The notes below the pieces were generated by a model. That model made no database searches. It was not told the DNA's origin and saw only the letters and a list, made by a program, of their open reading frames with translations. From NCBI GenBank assembly GCA_008360975.2, contig CM039211.1, positions 65,252,565 to 65,316,564 of the forward strand: a DNA stretch of 64,000 bases, read 5' to 3'. The DNA is from Lichenostomus cassidix. Lineage: Eukaryota; Chordata; Aves; Passeriformes; Meliphagidae. Positions 10,901-20,700 of the stretch are shown here, piece by piece; the first letter of the stretch is position 1, and each line of letters starts with the position of its first letter. The position numbers were made by a program, and so were the translations under genes.

Positions 10901-13900
10901 ACATCGCTCAGACCACATTCAACCTGACCTGGAGCACTTCCAGGAACAGCACATCAACAAATTCCTTGAGCTACCTGTTCCAGGGCCCCACAACCATCAA
11001 AGTTAAAAAAAATTAAAAAAAAAATTTAAAGAAAGAGCTGCCATTTCTCCACCCTTACTATTAGGCCATTTTCACAGGCAGTTACTCTATATTTTTTTCC
11101 TAATGTGTTCTCAGGGACATCTTGATCAAGATGGAGAAGGAAAATAGTAATCCACTAGAACCCCAGAGGGAGAGGAAGATTTTTCTTCCTGTGGAAGAAG
11201 GCAGGAGGTGGGAGTCAAAATATTATCAGGAAGGAGTCTGTCATTGATCAAAGGGCCAGCATTACAGGTGAAATCATACTTGCAAGTTTCTGGTACTCAG
11301 CAGTGTCTGGGCTGGTGTTCTCCAGCAGGTCTCTGAAGAAATGCTTGTACCTAAGTTGGAGAGAGCAGGTTTAATTCATCAGATACCAGGAACAGCAGCA
11401 GCACCTCCTGTTAGTGACAGCATGACAAACAACACTCCACCAGGAGACAGAGTAACCCTAACCAAGCAGTTTTGGTCACACTTCAGACACATTCATTTTA
11501 TGGTCAAATGTGTCAACTAAATTAACCCAAGTATTTTATACATCTGCAAACCTTTGCCTTTTTCTGGGGATCCAATTAAATCAACCTCTCAAATCACTTA
11601 AACTCATGAGGATCTCTCAGAATTCACATAAAAATGCCTTCAATAAGAGAGAAATTTCTCTTTGAACTATTTATTTTTAATAGTGTCTGAATGGTGGCAT
11701 TCAGACCATGTCTCCTGCCCACACAAGAAAATAAAGGCATTTCTATAAGAACTAGGATCTTCCTTTTTTTTCTTTTTTCCTTTCCAGTCTTTACTGGAAA
11801 GGATAATATCTCTGCAAATGCTTTTTCCTAATAAAGTCAAACAGAAGGAATTTACCAGATTCACAAACTGGCAGAACTCATATGACCTAGTGGATATGGT
11901 AAAAGAGTTTTGAAGAAACTTGAACATGATAGAGCTGGTTAATGAAAAAGAATTTCTGTTTAAAAGCTCACATTTTCCCAGACAATTGGACATCAACAAA
12001 TATACTGCTGTTTTGCAAATTTCAAGGACGCAACCAAAGAATTATAGGAAAAAACCACCAATCAGCTTAATGTTTACTTCTGCCTAGCTGATTAAAAACA
12101 TTACATAAAGCTACATGAAAGACTGTGGTATGATGCCTCCAAGTTATTTTCAAAGATATGAAGTGCTCAATCTCTCATGTTTGCTTTAGTATATACTAAA
12201 ACAGCCTGAAAAACAGCCACTTGATCTACAGCAGCAGCCACTGGGTTTCCAGAAAACCACTTTTATTACCCACACACTGTCCCCAAGAAAGGGCTGCCTG
12301 TGAGAGCATGCAGCACTCTCCTCATGCTGCCAGTTTGCAAAAAGGACATGATCCTAGAATATCCTGAGGTGGAAGGGATCCACCAGGATCATCATGTCCA
12401 ATTCATGCTTCCGCACAGGACAATCCTAAAAATCACACCATGTGTCCAAGGGTGTTTTCTAAACCCTTCTTGAAATCTGGAAGTCTTGGTGCCTCAAGAG
12501 GCAGATGCAGTGATCCAGAGTGGATCTGTCCAGGCTCAGACAAATGTGGTAGGCATCAAATCTGAGGAAAGCATATGGCCCTAATGACCAGAGAGGAAAG
12601 AGAAGCTCTCCTGTGTTCATTAATCTCATTTTTCTCCAAAAGGAGCCATCTATAAGAGTCACAATGCTCCAGGTCAGCAGCCTGCACAAAAAGTGGAGCA
12701 AGAGCATCCTTGGCAGAGACCACCACATCTGCAGCACTTCAATCAGGTTTCTTTCATGCAGGGCCAAACTTCAGTAGCTTACTGAGATGGTAGAAAGCCT
12801 CCAATTCTACCCAAAATCTAGAGAAAGGGCATAGAAGCCAGGGCTAAACACAACTACCTTCCTGCATCATCTCCCATCCATGTACACTGATTCCACTTCA
12901 CAGGCACATCTTCAGGTCTGTTTCATTGCTGTCTATATGCTCTGATTTTGAGACATTAGGCAACTTTACCTTTAATAGCAACCAAGACAGTGGAATGTTC
13001 CTTTTTCCCTTCTCATGGTAACCCCTTAAGGACTCACAGTTGCTTACTTACTGGTGCAGCCTCTGCAGGGGCAAAGGAAGCAGATCCTCTAGCTCCCTCC
13101 CTTGAAACTGAGGTCGAGTCTCCTGGAGTTTCTTAAACCGCCGGAATGACTTATTTTTCTTCAACTGCTCCTGGGTGCAGCAGAAAAGAGATACAGCTTT
13201 GATAATACAAACTATGTGCTCTAGTCTGCACCAGAGCTTGGAACTCTACCCCTTAGAGTTTAGGACTCCAGCCCTAACCACAAGCATCAACTTCTTTTTT
13301 GGCCATGACAAGCCATTCCCTTTCTCCTGACCATCCATTCCAGTGGGTAATGGAAGCAATATCCCCCCGTTCATACATGCACAGCAAATGGAAATAAAGA
13401 AAAAGAGAAGTTTGATCCAGTTTGGAAAACAAGGAGTGCACCTGTGGATTTGTGCCATGCCTTTCAAGACAAAGAAATGCAGCTCTGTACTCTGTACATA
13501 TAAGCATGAATAAAAACTGGAAGTTGGGTGGTTTAAATTCCAGATACAGCTGTCAGGACTTTGGAATAAATATGTATCCTGACAAAATTCCTTGAAGACA
13601 GGTTGTATTTGGAGCTGTAAGTGGGAAGAAAAAGATTTTCTTCAATCACAGAAAGAAAAAAAACCTGTGAAGGAAAAGGAAATCCTACTGCTATGATGCA
13701 GTTGGTAGCAGTGGGAAAGACTAGGAGACCTGACAATTCCTAGAAAGAGATCACTGTATCCTAGTGAAAGCCTGGAAACTCTCTAGGCTTGCCATCCAGG
13801 AAGGAGTGGGAGTAAATACAGAACTCTGTTTGAGAAAGCTGTGCTCAGCATATGCACATACATATACAAACTCCTGAAATAAGAAATTTGAAGCTCTAAA

Positions 13901-15788
13901 TAATTTTCACCATTTTATTATGGAAGAAAACCTGAATTTCATCAGCCCAGAAAAGGTAAGAACACTCCAGGAATAGATGATAAATGAAAGGATGTGGCAG
14001 TTTCACAGAATGGAAAAAGAGAAACAATATGAAGACTATAGTAGATATTTACCTTCAAGGTTTTATTTGCCTGCTCCAAATTCTCAGCATAGTGGCCATA
14101 AAGATCCAGATTCTGACAAAAATTTTCCAGTCCTGATCCCAAATGCCCTTTCTCCAGGTGAAGTGACAGAACACTGTCCACAAGGAGCAAAGATGGTTTG
14201 TGAGGGATACATTACTCATGGCATTTTCACAGGTCCCTCTGGTTCATTCCTAGGCTGACATTTCTTTGCCATTCTCCATCTCACATCCAGTTACTGTGCC
14301 AAATATGTGCTTAGAGGTCAGAGAGTAAGTCAAAAAACAGATAGTGGGATAGAATTCAGTAACTGCATACCCAGATAGGTGAAATAGATCAGGACTTCCC
14401 AGCAACACCTCCAAGTGCCACCAAGGCTAGCAGTGCTAGGAGTGAATGCCTGTTTTACGAGGTGTTAGCCTTATTTCCCCAAATCTTACTTTCTCATCAA
14501 CACAGAAAGTAATGTAATACAGGATAATGTATATATAATGTAATACAATATAATATAATACTCCTAATATATAATGTAATATAATATAATGTAATACTCC
14601 CAATATAATTACAGGAATTGCATCTGTGTGTCCACTTACTGGCTGGCTGAATATAAGGATTCCAGGGGTCCAAATATAGTTTCCAACACAGCAGGTTTTA
14701 GTGTCCCTTTGGCCTTTAAAATCGTCACGAAGTACTAAGTAGGAAAAAAAAAAGATTTTCAAACAGACAGAATTCATAGATCGTCATGGAATCACTGAAT
14801 GGTTTGGGTTGGAAAGGATCTTAAAGACCATCTAGTTCCAGCCTGGTCAGGATCACCATCCAAGTCCCATCCAACCTGGCCTATCACTTTCAGGGATGTG
14901 GCATCCACAGCTTCTCTGGGCAACCTGTGCCAGTGCCTAACCACCCTCACAGCAAACAAATTCTTCCTAACATCTAATCTAAACCAGTTTTAAACCATTC
15001 CCCCTTGTCCTATCACTATATGTGTAAAATGTCTCTCTTCCTCTTTTTCATAAGCCTGCTTCAAGTACCAGAAGGCTGCAAAGGTTATTAAAGTCCGAGG
15101 TCATTCAAAGGCTACATGTGGCACACAGCAGAAGCCAGAAGTTGCAGCCTGAGCACTCTTTGGCTTGGAAGAATATAAAATATTGTGAATGTCTACCTGA
15201 GACATCCATCATCAGATATAAGCTTTATTTGTAACTCTTACCACAGCTGTAAACAGGTGAAACAGTACTAAAGCACTGATAAAAGTCTCTTTCAGCATCC
15301 TCAGATGCATCTGTTTTTCACTATCTTGTCCATGATTTTTGTGTTGTCTGTGACTCTATAGTTTGTAAATCTCAGGCATATTAAGGTGAGCCCCCTGGTC
15401 AATCAAAACTTAAAAGATTTATGTCTGTGTACAGAACAAAGCCAAAAGGCCAAACCCAGGAGCTACTGAATATTAAAGAGGAGGTAAAAGAAAACAAGAA
15501 AAAAACCCCTTTCATCCACAGCAGGTGTCCCAGGCATTAGGGATGTAACAAAGCCTTGCTCTTGACCCTTCCCCATGACAACACGAGTAAGTATGTGCTG
15601 TCTGAAGATACTCACATATCAGAAGGGGCAGAAATACTCACTGTGAGCACCAAATCCAGCTGCTCAAGGTATTTGTGTTCCGTTTCCAGCAGCTCCTTGG
15701 CTGTCCGGGTGCGCTTTCTCTCCCACCGAGCCCTCTGGTCTTCCACAGTGTTTGCTCCAACCACAAATGGCAGGGATGAGACATTCAT
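4967..15788 (-). CDS. ARHGEF39: Rho guanine nucleotide exchange factor 39 (DH-PH)
   Basis: This is a Dbl-family exchange factor expected to activate Rho-family GTPases. In transcript order the coding exons are 15788-15642, 14734-14640, 14173-14053, 13170-13052, 11350-11280, 9574-9446, 6181-5952 and 5059-4967. Together they give 1,005 nt and 334 aa, almost the length of human ARHGEF39 (335). All introns are GT-AG and all phases join. The DH domain starts after the [20 protein letters not shown] segment (about residues 18-40). It continues through [54 protein letters not shown] and [12 protein letters not shown]. The PH domain starts near residue 230 ([33 protein letters not shown]) and ends with [20 protein letters not shown]. 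The start was chosen by the length of the family N-terminus. The stop TAG lies inside a good splice-donor sequence. Promoter and 5' exon are discussed separately. I see no break or lost key segment. Confidence 0.95.
5860..5880 (+). repeat. (CTG)7 microsatellite
   Basis: Seven perfect CTG units lie in the last ARHGEF39 intron (between the exons at 5952 and 5059), about 70 bp past the donor on the minus strand, where they read CAG. No function is apparent. Confidence 0.85.
8129..8664 (+). mobile_element. Solo LTR of an avian ERVL-like element
   Basis: It opens with TGTGCTGGTTTGGCTGGGAT and continues with AGAGTTAACTTTTTCCATAG, GAGGAGGCTGGGAGTGCAC, GAACACCTGCCTGCCCATGG and TTTTATCTCATCCCACAAGC. 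This is the well-known avian ERVL-type LTR in plus sense. The right end is cut short at about CCCACTAGGG, so the terminal inverted end is missing. No retroviral coding region flanks it. It lies within an ARHGEF39 intron. Confidence 0.8.
9271..9284 (+). repeat. Poly(A) tract
   Basis: A run of about fourteen A bases lies in the ARHGEF39 intron about 160 bp downstream of exon 6 (in minus-strand order). It may be a retroposon tail, but no element body is recognisable beside it. Confidence 0.6.
9700..9764 (+). mobile_element. CR1 3' terminal fragment, plus sense
   Basis: The string AGAGGTTGGACTAGATCACC followed by TCTCTCCAGCCAAC is the typical CR1 3' terminus. Only this short part remains. Confidence 0.65.
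9868..10765 (-). mobile_element. CR1 LINE fragment, minus sense (about 0.9 kb)
   Basis: It begins ACAGAATCATTTAGGTTGG and includes CTTCCCTGGGCAGTCCATTC, CCTCCAGCTCCCTCAGCC, GGACTTGCTCCAGCACCCC and the GTTATCTGCAAACTGACTGA segment. It is the longest CR1 copy in the window. The LINE sense strand is minus, and the copy is 5'-truncated. It is intronic in ARHGEF39. Confidence 0.9.
10810..10995 (-). mobile_element. Second CR1 3' fragment, minus sense
   Basis: A new CR1 3' end starts at GAATCAGAGAATGGTTTGG with CTTAAAGATCATC and TTGAGCTACCTGTTCCAGGG. It sits directly after the previous copy in the same orientation, so two independent insertions lie head to tail. Confidence 0.8.
12351..12475 (-). 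mobile_element. Degraded CR1 3' fragment, minus sense
   Basis: TCCTAGAATATCCTGAGGTG, CACCAGGATCATCATGTCCA and TTGAAATCTGG resemble a diverged CR1 3' end. It is intronic in ARHGEF39. Confidence 0.6.
14534..14605 (+). repeat. Two tandem copies of a 36-bp AT-rich unit
   Basis: Units 14534-14569 and 14570-14605 begin with TATAATGTAATA and end in ACTCCTAATA or ACTCCCAATA, differing at only a few bases. The repeat lies in the ARHGEF39 intron, about 30 bp past the donor of the exon 14734-14640. Confidence 0.8.
14784..15085 (-). mobile_element. CR1 LINE 3' fragment, minus sense
   Basis: TCATGGAATCACTGAATGG and TTTGGGTTGGAAAGGATC open it. AGTCCCATCCAACCTGGCC, CTTCTCTGGGCAACCTGTGC and AACAAATTCTTCCTAACATC follow, and it ends near CAAGTACCAGAAGGCTGC. 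It is a well-preserved CR1 3' part, intronic in ARHGEF39. Confidence 0.9.
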
Positions 15789-15826
15789 GGCAGACTCAGG
15801 ATTGGTATACACAGAGGTAAAGGATC
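15789..15826 (-). other. ARHGEF39: ARHGEF39 5' UTR part of first coding exon (predicted)
   Basis: On the minus strand a long pyrimidine-rich run ends in TTTGGCTCTTCAG at 15827, followed by 38 bases before the ATG at 15788. This is a strong acceptor, so the coding start exon is probably the second exon. The reading frame upstream of the ATG is open for some way but crosses this acceptor. Confidence 0.55.
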
Positions 15827-17588
15827 CTGAAGAGCCAAACAAAATGGACACACAACAAAAGAATAATGTATGTTGCAGGGTAGGATTCTGAGCTAAAAAC
15901 TCTACACTTTCCTATGAAATAAGGGAAGTCTGTTGCCAGCAACCATTATTAACAGTTTCCTTCTGCATTCCCTCCCGTGGGCCTGAGGGCCCTGCATCAA
16001 CCAGAAGAACAGCATTAGAGAGAACAAGTTGTGAAAGAAAGAGCACTACATGATGATACATCTGTAAGCAAATCTCAGTGCCCAATCCCACTTGCAAACC
16101 ACTGCTTCCTGTGCTTTGCCCACCCCATTCTTTGTGTGAAATTCTCTTTAAACTCAAGCAAATTAATGGGTGGAAGAGATACTGTGGACAGGAGTAGAAA
16201 ACAGCCATAAGATTTGTCTTGTGGGGGGAAACAGAAGAGAAAGAGAGAACTCTTGCTTGTTTTCCCACGGAGGCTACTAACGAGCAAGAAATTTGCTTTG
16301 CCATTTTTTAACAGTAGTTTGTGCTTTTAGAGGTAAGAGAGGCATAGCAGCTGCTGTGAATAGGTGAGCACTGCTTTGCTCCTGCTCTGCATTTCTGGTA
16401 TAATATCATGAGTTTGTTACACAGAAAAATGTTCCCTCCTTTATCTCACACTCTCTCAGCAAAAGAGGCATGTTTTAGCAGAACGCCAGTTAAATGTTGT
16501 TCTTTTCATGAAAAGGCAGTGCAGGCTGTTGAGCACTTGCCCCAGCATTTAGTCTGCAGTTTTGCTGGAAGCTGACTTACCTCTGAAAAGTTCTGGTTCC
16601 CACATGGACAAGATACATTAATACAGAAAGATGTGTCATCACAGAGAAGGAGATTTGTAAAACACCATCTTCCAGGGACATTTCAGATATGTAAACCAAT
16701 GTCTGAAGCAAACGTTTCACAAACCACTGAACACCCTCTGTTACTGTTAACTACTTTGTCATGCACCATTAGCAGTATCCCCTTCAACATTTTTAAATTT
16801 TTTTAATACCCTCAAAAAATCTCCTGTTATTATTGCAGCACAGCCTCTCTTGATGTCTCAGGAGTGTAGCCACATGGTGGGTCAGCTCCAAGGGCCACAT
16901 GGCCCCACATCTCACACTGTGAGGTAAGGGGAAGAGGAAGGAAAAGGGAGAAGCCCTGGGGCCCACAGCCAGCCCTCAGCCACCCTGAGGAGTAAAGGAG
17001 TAAATATTGCACGAGTTAATACTGTAGGTAAACTATGCACCTGTCCTTGCTTTAATTCCCCTGCACTGCAGTGTATCGAAGGTGTGTTTTGCATCAGTCA
17101 AAACCAAGAGTATTATATTTTTTCAGCAGATGAGAAAAGTTACATCAAAACTCTTGCGGGATTGAACAGAACATTTTTCTTGGCCCAAAACGAGGCATTT
17201 CACTCATTATCGGGGTTTGGTTTTTTTTTTAATCAAATGAAATACATTTTAAAGAAATATTTATTTCCAGTAAAAATGAGCGCACTGAAAAGCATTAACT
17301 AAACGTTAACCAAATGTTTTTCTCTGACTGTGGGATGGATTCAGGAAATACTTGGTGGAATCAGGGACTAATTTAGCCAAAAGGATCTTTAGGGGTCCTC
17401 CAGTTGAGCCCCGTGCCCAGAGCGGGGCTACCACCAAAGCTGGGCTGGGCTGCTCAGGGTCTCGTCCTGCCCAGGACCTTTCCGCGGGTGGAGATCGGGA
17501 CACAACCACAACACCAACACTCCCAAACACAAACAAACACCAACACAAACACCAACAGCGGCCCCACGCCGCTCCCGCCGCCCGTTAC
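15827..17588 (-). other. Predicted first intron of ARHGEF39
   Basis: No coding exon is supported in this 1.76-kb stretch on either strand. Its right part (about 17385-17480) contains GGGGTCCTCCAGTTGAGCCC and GCTGCTCAGGGTCTCGTCC, which look like an old, strongly diverged CR1 fragment reaching into the CpG island. Confidence 0.4.
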
Positions 17589-17643
17589 CTGCCGCTGCCG
17601 CCGCCGCGCGTTCAAACGGCGCTCCGCCCCACCGGGCGGACCC
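17589..17643 (-). other. ARHGEF39: Putative noncoding first exon of ARHGEF39
   Basis: Inside the CpG island the minus strand has a textbook splice donor, GGCAG|GTAACGGG, with the exon edge at 17589. No coding potential is needed: it would pair with the acceptor at 15827 to place the ARHGEF39 start of transcription in the shared island. The left intron (15827-17588) would be 1.76 kb. The upstream edge of the exon is a guess. No transcript evidence is available. Confidence 0.4.
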
Positions 17644-17683
17644 GGGGCGGAGCGGGGCGGAGCGGGGCGGAGCGGGGCGGAGC
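17644..17683 (+). promoter_or_regulatory. Four tandem GC boxes (10-bp unit)
   Basis: GGGGCGGAGC is repeated four times without error, so an Sp1/KLF-type GGGGCGG core recurs exactly every 10 bp, about one turn of DNA. The array is 50-90 bp upstream of the myosin ATG and beside the putative ARHGEF39 exon. It probably forms the core of the shared promoter. Confidence 0.75.
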
Positions 17684-17732
17684 GCGGCGGGGCCGAGCCG
17701 GGCCGGGCCGGGCAGGGCGGCGGCGGGTAGCG

Positions 17733-20700
17733 ATGGTGTCGCTGGGGGAGCCTGGCCCCCTGCCCGGCGTGGCCGGGGACCTGGCGGCGCTGGCGGAGCT
17801 GGACGAGGCGGCGCTGCTGGCCGGGCTGCGGGAGCGCTTCTTGCAGCAGCACATCTACGTGAGTGCCGGGAATGGGGCGGGGGGCGGCGGGAAGGGCGCT
17901 CGGCTGACCGGCTGTCCCGCTCCCGCAGACCGACATCGGGGACATCCTCGTGGCCATGAACCCCTTCCAGCCGCTGCCGCTCTACGGGAAAGAGGTGAGC
18001 TCCGCGCCCCCCTCCGCGTCCCCGCCGCCCCCCGGCTGCTCACTCTCCTCCGCCGCTCCCCGCAGGTCTCCGAGCAGTACCGGCGCCTCCAGACCGACAC
18101 GCTGCCGCCCCACATCTTCGCCGTGGCCAGCCGAGCCTACCACGCCATGCTGGGCCGCGGGGGCGGCGGGCCCCGCAACCAGTGCATCGTCATCAGGTGA
18201 GCGGCGGTCCCGGGGCTGGCGGGGCGCCGGGGCAGCCCGAGCCCTCGCTGGCATCTCCCCGCTCCGCGTTCAGGTGAAGTTCATCTCCAGTGCTGTTGGT
18301 GAGTCAAAATCCATCTGCGCTGGCAGCACATCCCTCATCCCGACCGCTTTCCAGACAGGAGAGTGGGCAGGTCGTGAGGAGGTGTGGGCAGACAAAACTG
18401 GCTTTCGTGGAGCAGCTGGCCGGCAATCTTTGCGACAATAAAGATGTCAGGTTCGCTTCTGGGGATCTCTGCCATCGGGAAGATTTACCCAGCTCTGGGA
18501 AAAGCCATAGGGTGCTCTTATTTGGCAACACAACTACCATGGTAAAAGCTGTAGTAGAAGTTGGAAGGATGATAATGGAAGGAACCAGTTTTCACAAAGT
18601 GGAGTTTCCCATGTGTAACCAAAGAACAGGAGGAATTAAAACATGGGATTTTGCTCTAAGACCTTTGGGAATCTGTTCAGGGAGGATCTCATTGTCATGG
18701 GCAGTTTTGTGCATTAGAAGTGGGAAAAGAAGGACTCTTTTAACCAAGGAGCATGCCAGTATTACAAACATGTCACTCCATGGTGTCACTCTTGTTCTGC
18801 TGGAACTCTGCAGGGCAGCAGGTAGCATCATTTAGCAGAGAACACCTCAAACAACATCAGCTCCCAGAGAATGCACCAAGGAGGAGAAAGCCTGGAAACA
18901 TTAACTGCCTCTTCTCTACAGCTGGGTGTTGCAGAGAACAGTTTAAATGTCATCCCAGTCAAAATGCTAATTGCAGCTTGTTTGATTTAATACTCCTCAA
19001 TATTTGCCTTCCAATCATTTTAACGATATTTTCAGTCTACGTGGTTTGGAAGTGCATTGCTGAATTACTGCTGTTTTGGTAGGACTGGGAGCTGACTTTG
19101 AGGATCACTTGAGCCCCACTCATATCTCTAGCCTCCAGTCCAGAAAAGTGGCTGTGCTTACACAAAGTGCTCTGAGGAAGTGGTGGCTTTGGAGTCAGTA
19201 TGTGCAAGAGGCACTGCTGGTAGGGCTCTGGGAGAGAGAGGGCAGTCATTGTATTTGTCTTGAGAGGTGAAAGACAAGAAACCTGTGAGATTTGACAAGA
19301 GATCAGTAGTCTGGTTGCTTTCTGACAGCACTTCAGAGATGAGCCTGATCCTGTTCATCTTGCAACCTTTTACCTGGTCTGTGTGTTGCTATCACAGGAA
19401 GTTTGTGGTTTTCCTCTCTATGAAAAACTGAAGCAGTAATTGACAGGTTTCCCTAACATGAGCATAATTGGCGTGAATGGGGAGGATGAGGTCACTCCTG
19501 TTAGACCACAGTTAACCACAACAGCACAGGGACACACCAGAATCTGCTGTCCTTTGTGGTCTCTTTAGTGTCCCCATCCGAGTCTGGGAGGTCTGGATAG
19601 CGTGCTTCAGAGGTTGATGTTGGATGAAGCAGCTGCTGCCAGGTGATAAGAGTTCATTGCTACCAAATTGTCCTGAGCTAAAAATTCCCTTGGCACCTCT
19701 TACCTTCCCAGTCCCAAAGGACATTAGTCATTGCCTGGGTGTGCTGTGGTACAGCACTTGGGTCACCTGAAGATGACTTTGCATTTCTTCACAGCTAGGG
19801 CCAGTTACACACCTGCTCTGCTTGCAGGACCTTGTGAAGGTGCTGTGCTTGTTGGAGGGTCTAAGGACAAGCTTGAACCATGGAATTTCACTTTGATCAG
19901 TTTTTTGTGGAGGACGGAAGTTACTGAAAAATAAAAATTAACCTGACATACTGAGCAGGGACATTGGGTGGCATGTTCTCAACTGGCAAAATGGTCTTAT
20001 TTTGTTTGTGTATATTTGTTTGGTGCTGGTCTGACCTGTGCCTGAGACCTGCTGTAGTATTTGAGATTCTTAACCACCTATGTCACATGCTTGATACCTA
20101 GTGCAGAGCAACTGGGAGCTACAAAGCAGTAAAGCCACACCACATGCTCAAAGGTCGGCTTAAAGGAAACAGAGACCTGCCCTCAAGTATACCTCCAGCA
20201 TTTCCTGCATTCTTTTTCCCCTATGCATATACTGAAGTTCTCAGCCAGTGTGATGTTGTCATTCAAGGATGTTTTGTCTCACTGATCATAAATTCCACCC
20301 CCCCAGGACAGGGGAAACTATATTTTCCAAGTGCTGGTTGTTTGACTTGGAGGTGGAGGCACCATGGATGTGTGACAGCAGAGTGACGTGGATATGTGAC
20401 AACACGGTGACGTGCACTGCTGGCACTGTGGGAGTGTGGGCAGCTCTGCACCCACGTTCCTTGCCAGCTGAGGCACATGGATGTGTGAAACACCTGAGAT
20501 CTGAGACTGCCACAGCATCTCATGATCAGTATCCAGTTGTGGATGTGATGTGGATAGGGCAAATCTCTCTGGAAAAAGAGGAAGCTGTTCACTCCAGCAT
20601 ATGTGAGGGAGTTGATGTACCAGATGACTTTTGAAGCAGAGCAAATGGTCTGGTACATCTCATCCAGAAGTGACAGCATGGGGTATATCTGTACACCTTG

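Larger units (their letters stand above)
17555..18260. promoter_or_regulatory. CpG island, probable bidirectional promoter
   Basis: CpG density is very high from about 17555 to 18260. The island covers the first three exons of the myosin gene on the plus strand and a splice donor on the minus strand that fits a noncoding ARHGEF39 first exon. The distance between the two start codons is 1.95 kb. Divergent transcription from this island is an inference from the layout. Confidence 0.6.

Noticed and set aside
15200..15340. Exon-like minus-strand stretch ending in a GTGGTAAGAG donor
   Set aside because: Its translation does not fit the ARHGEF39 DH domain. The proper exon with [14 protein letters not shown] is at 14734-14640 and joins in phase directly to the first coding exon.
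17352..17732. N-terminal extension of the myosin upstream of 17733
   Set aside because: The frame is open but contains no ATG, and the sequence is GC-box promoter and diverged repeat. The family-like motor start follows the ATG at 17733.
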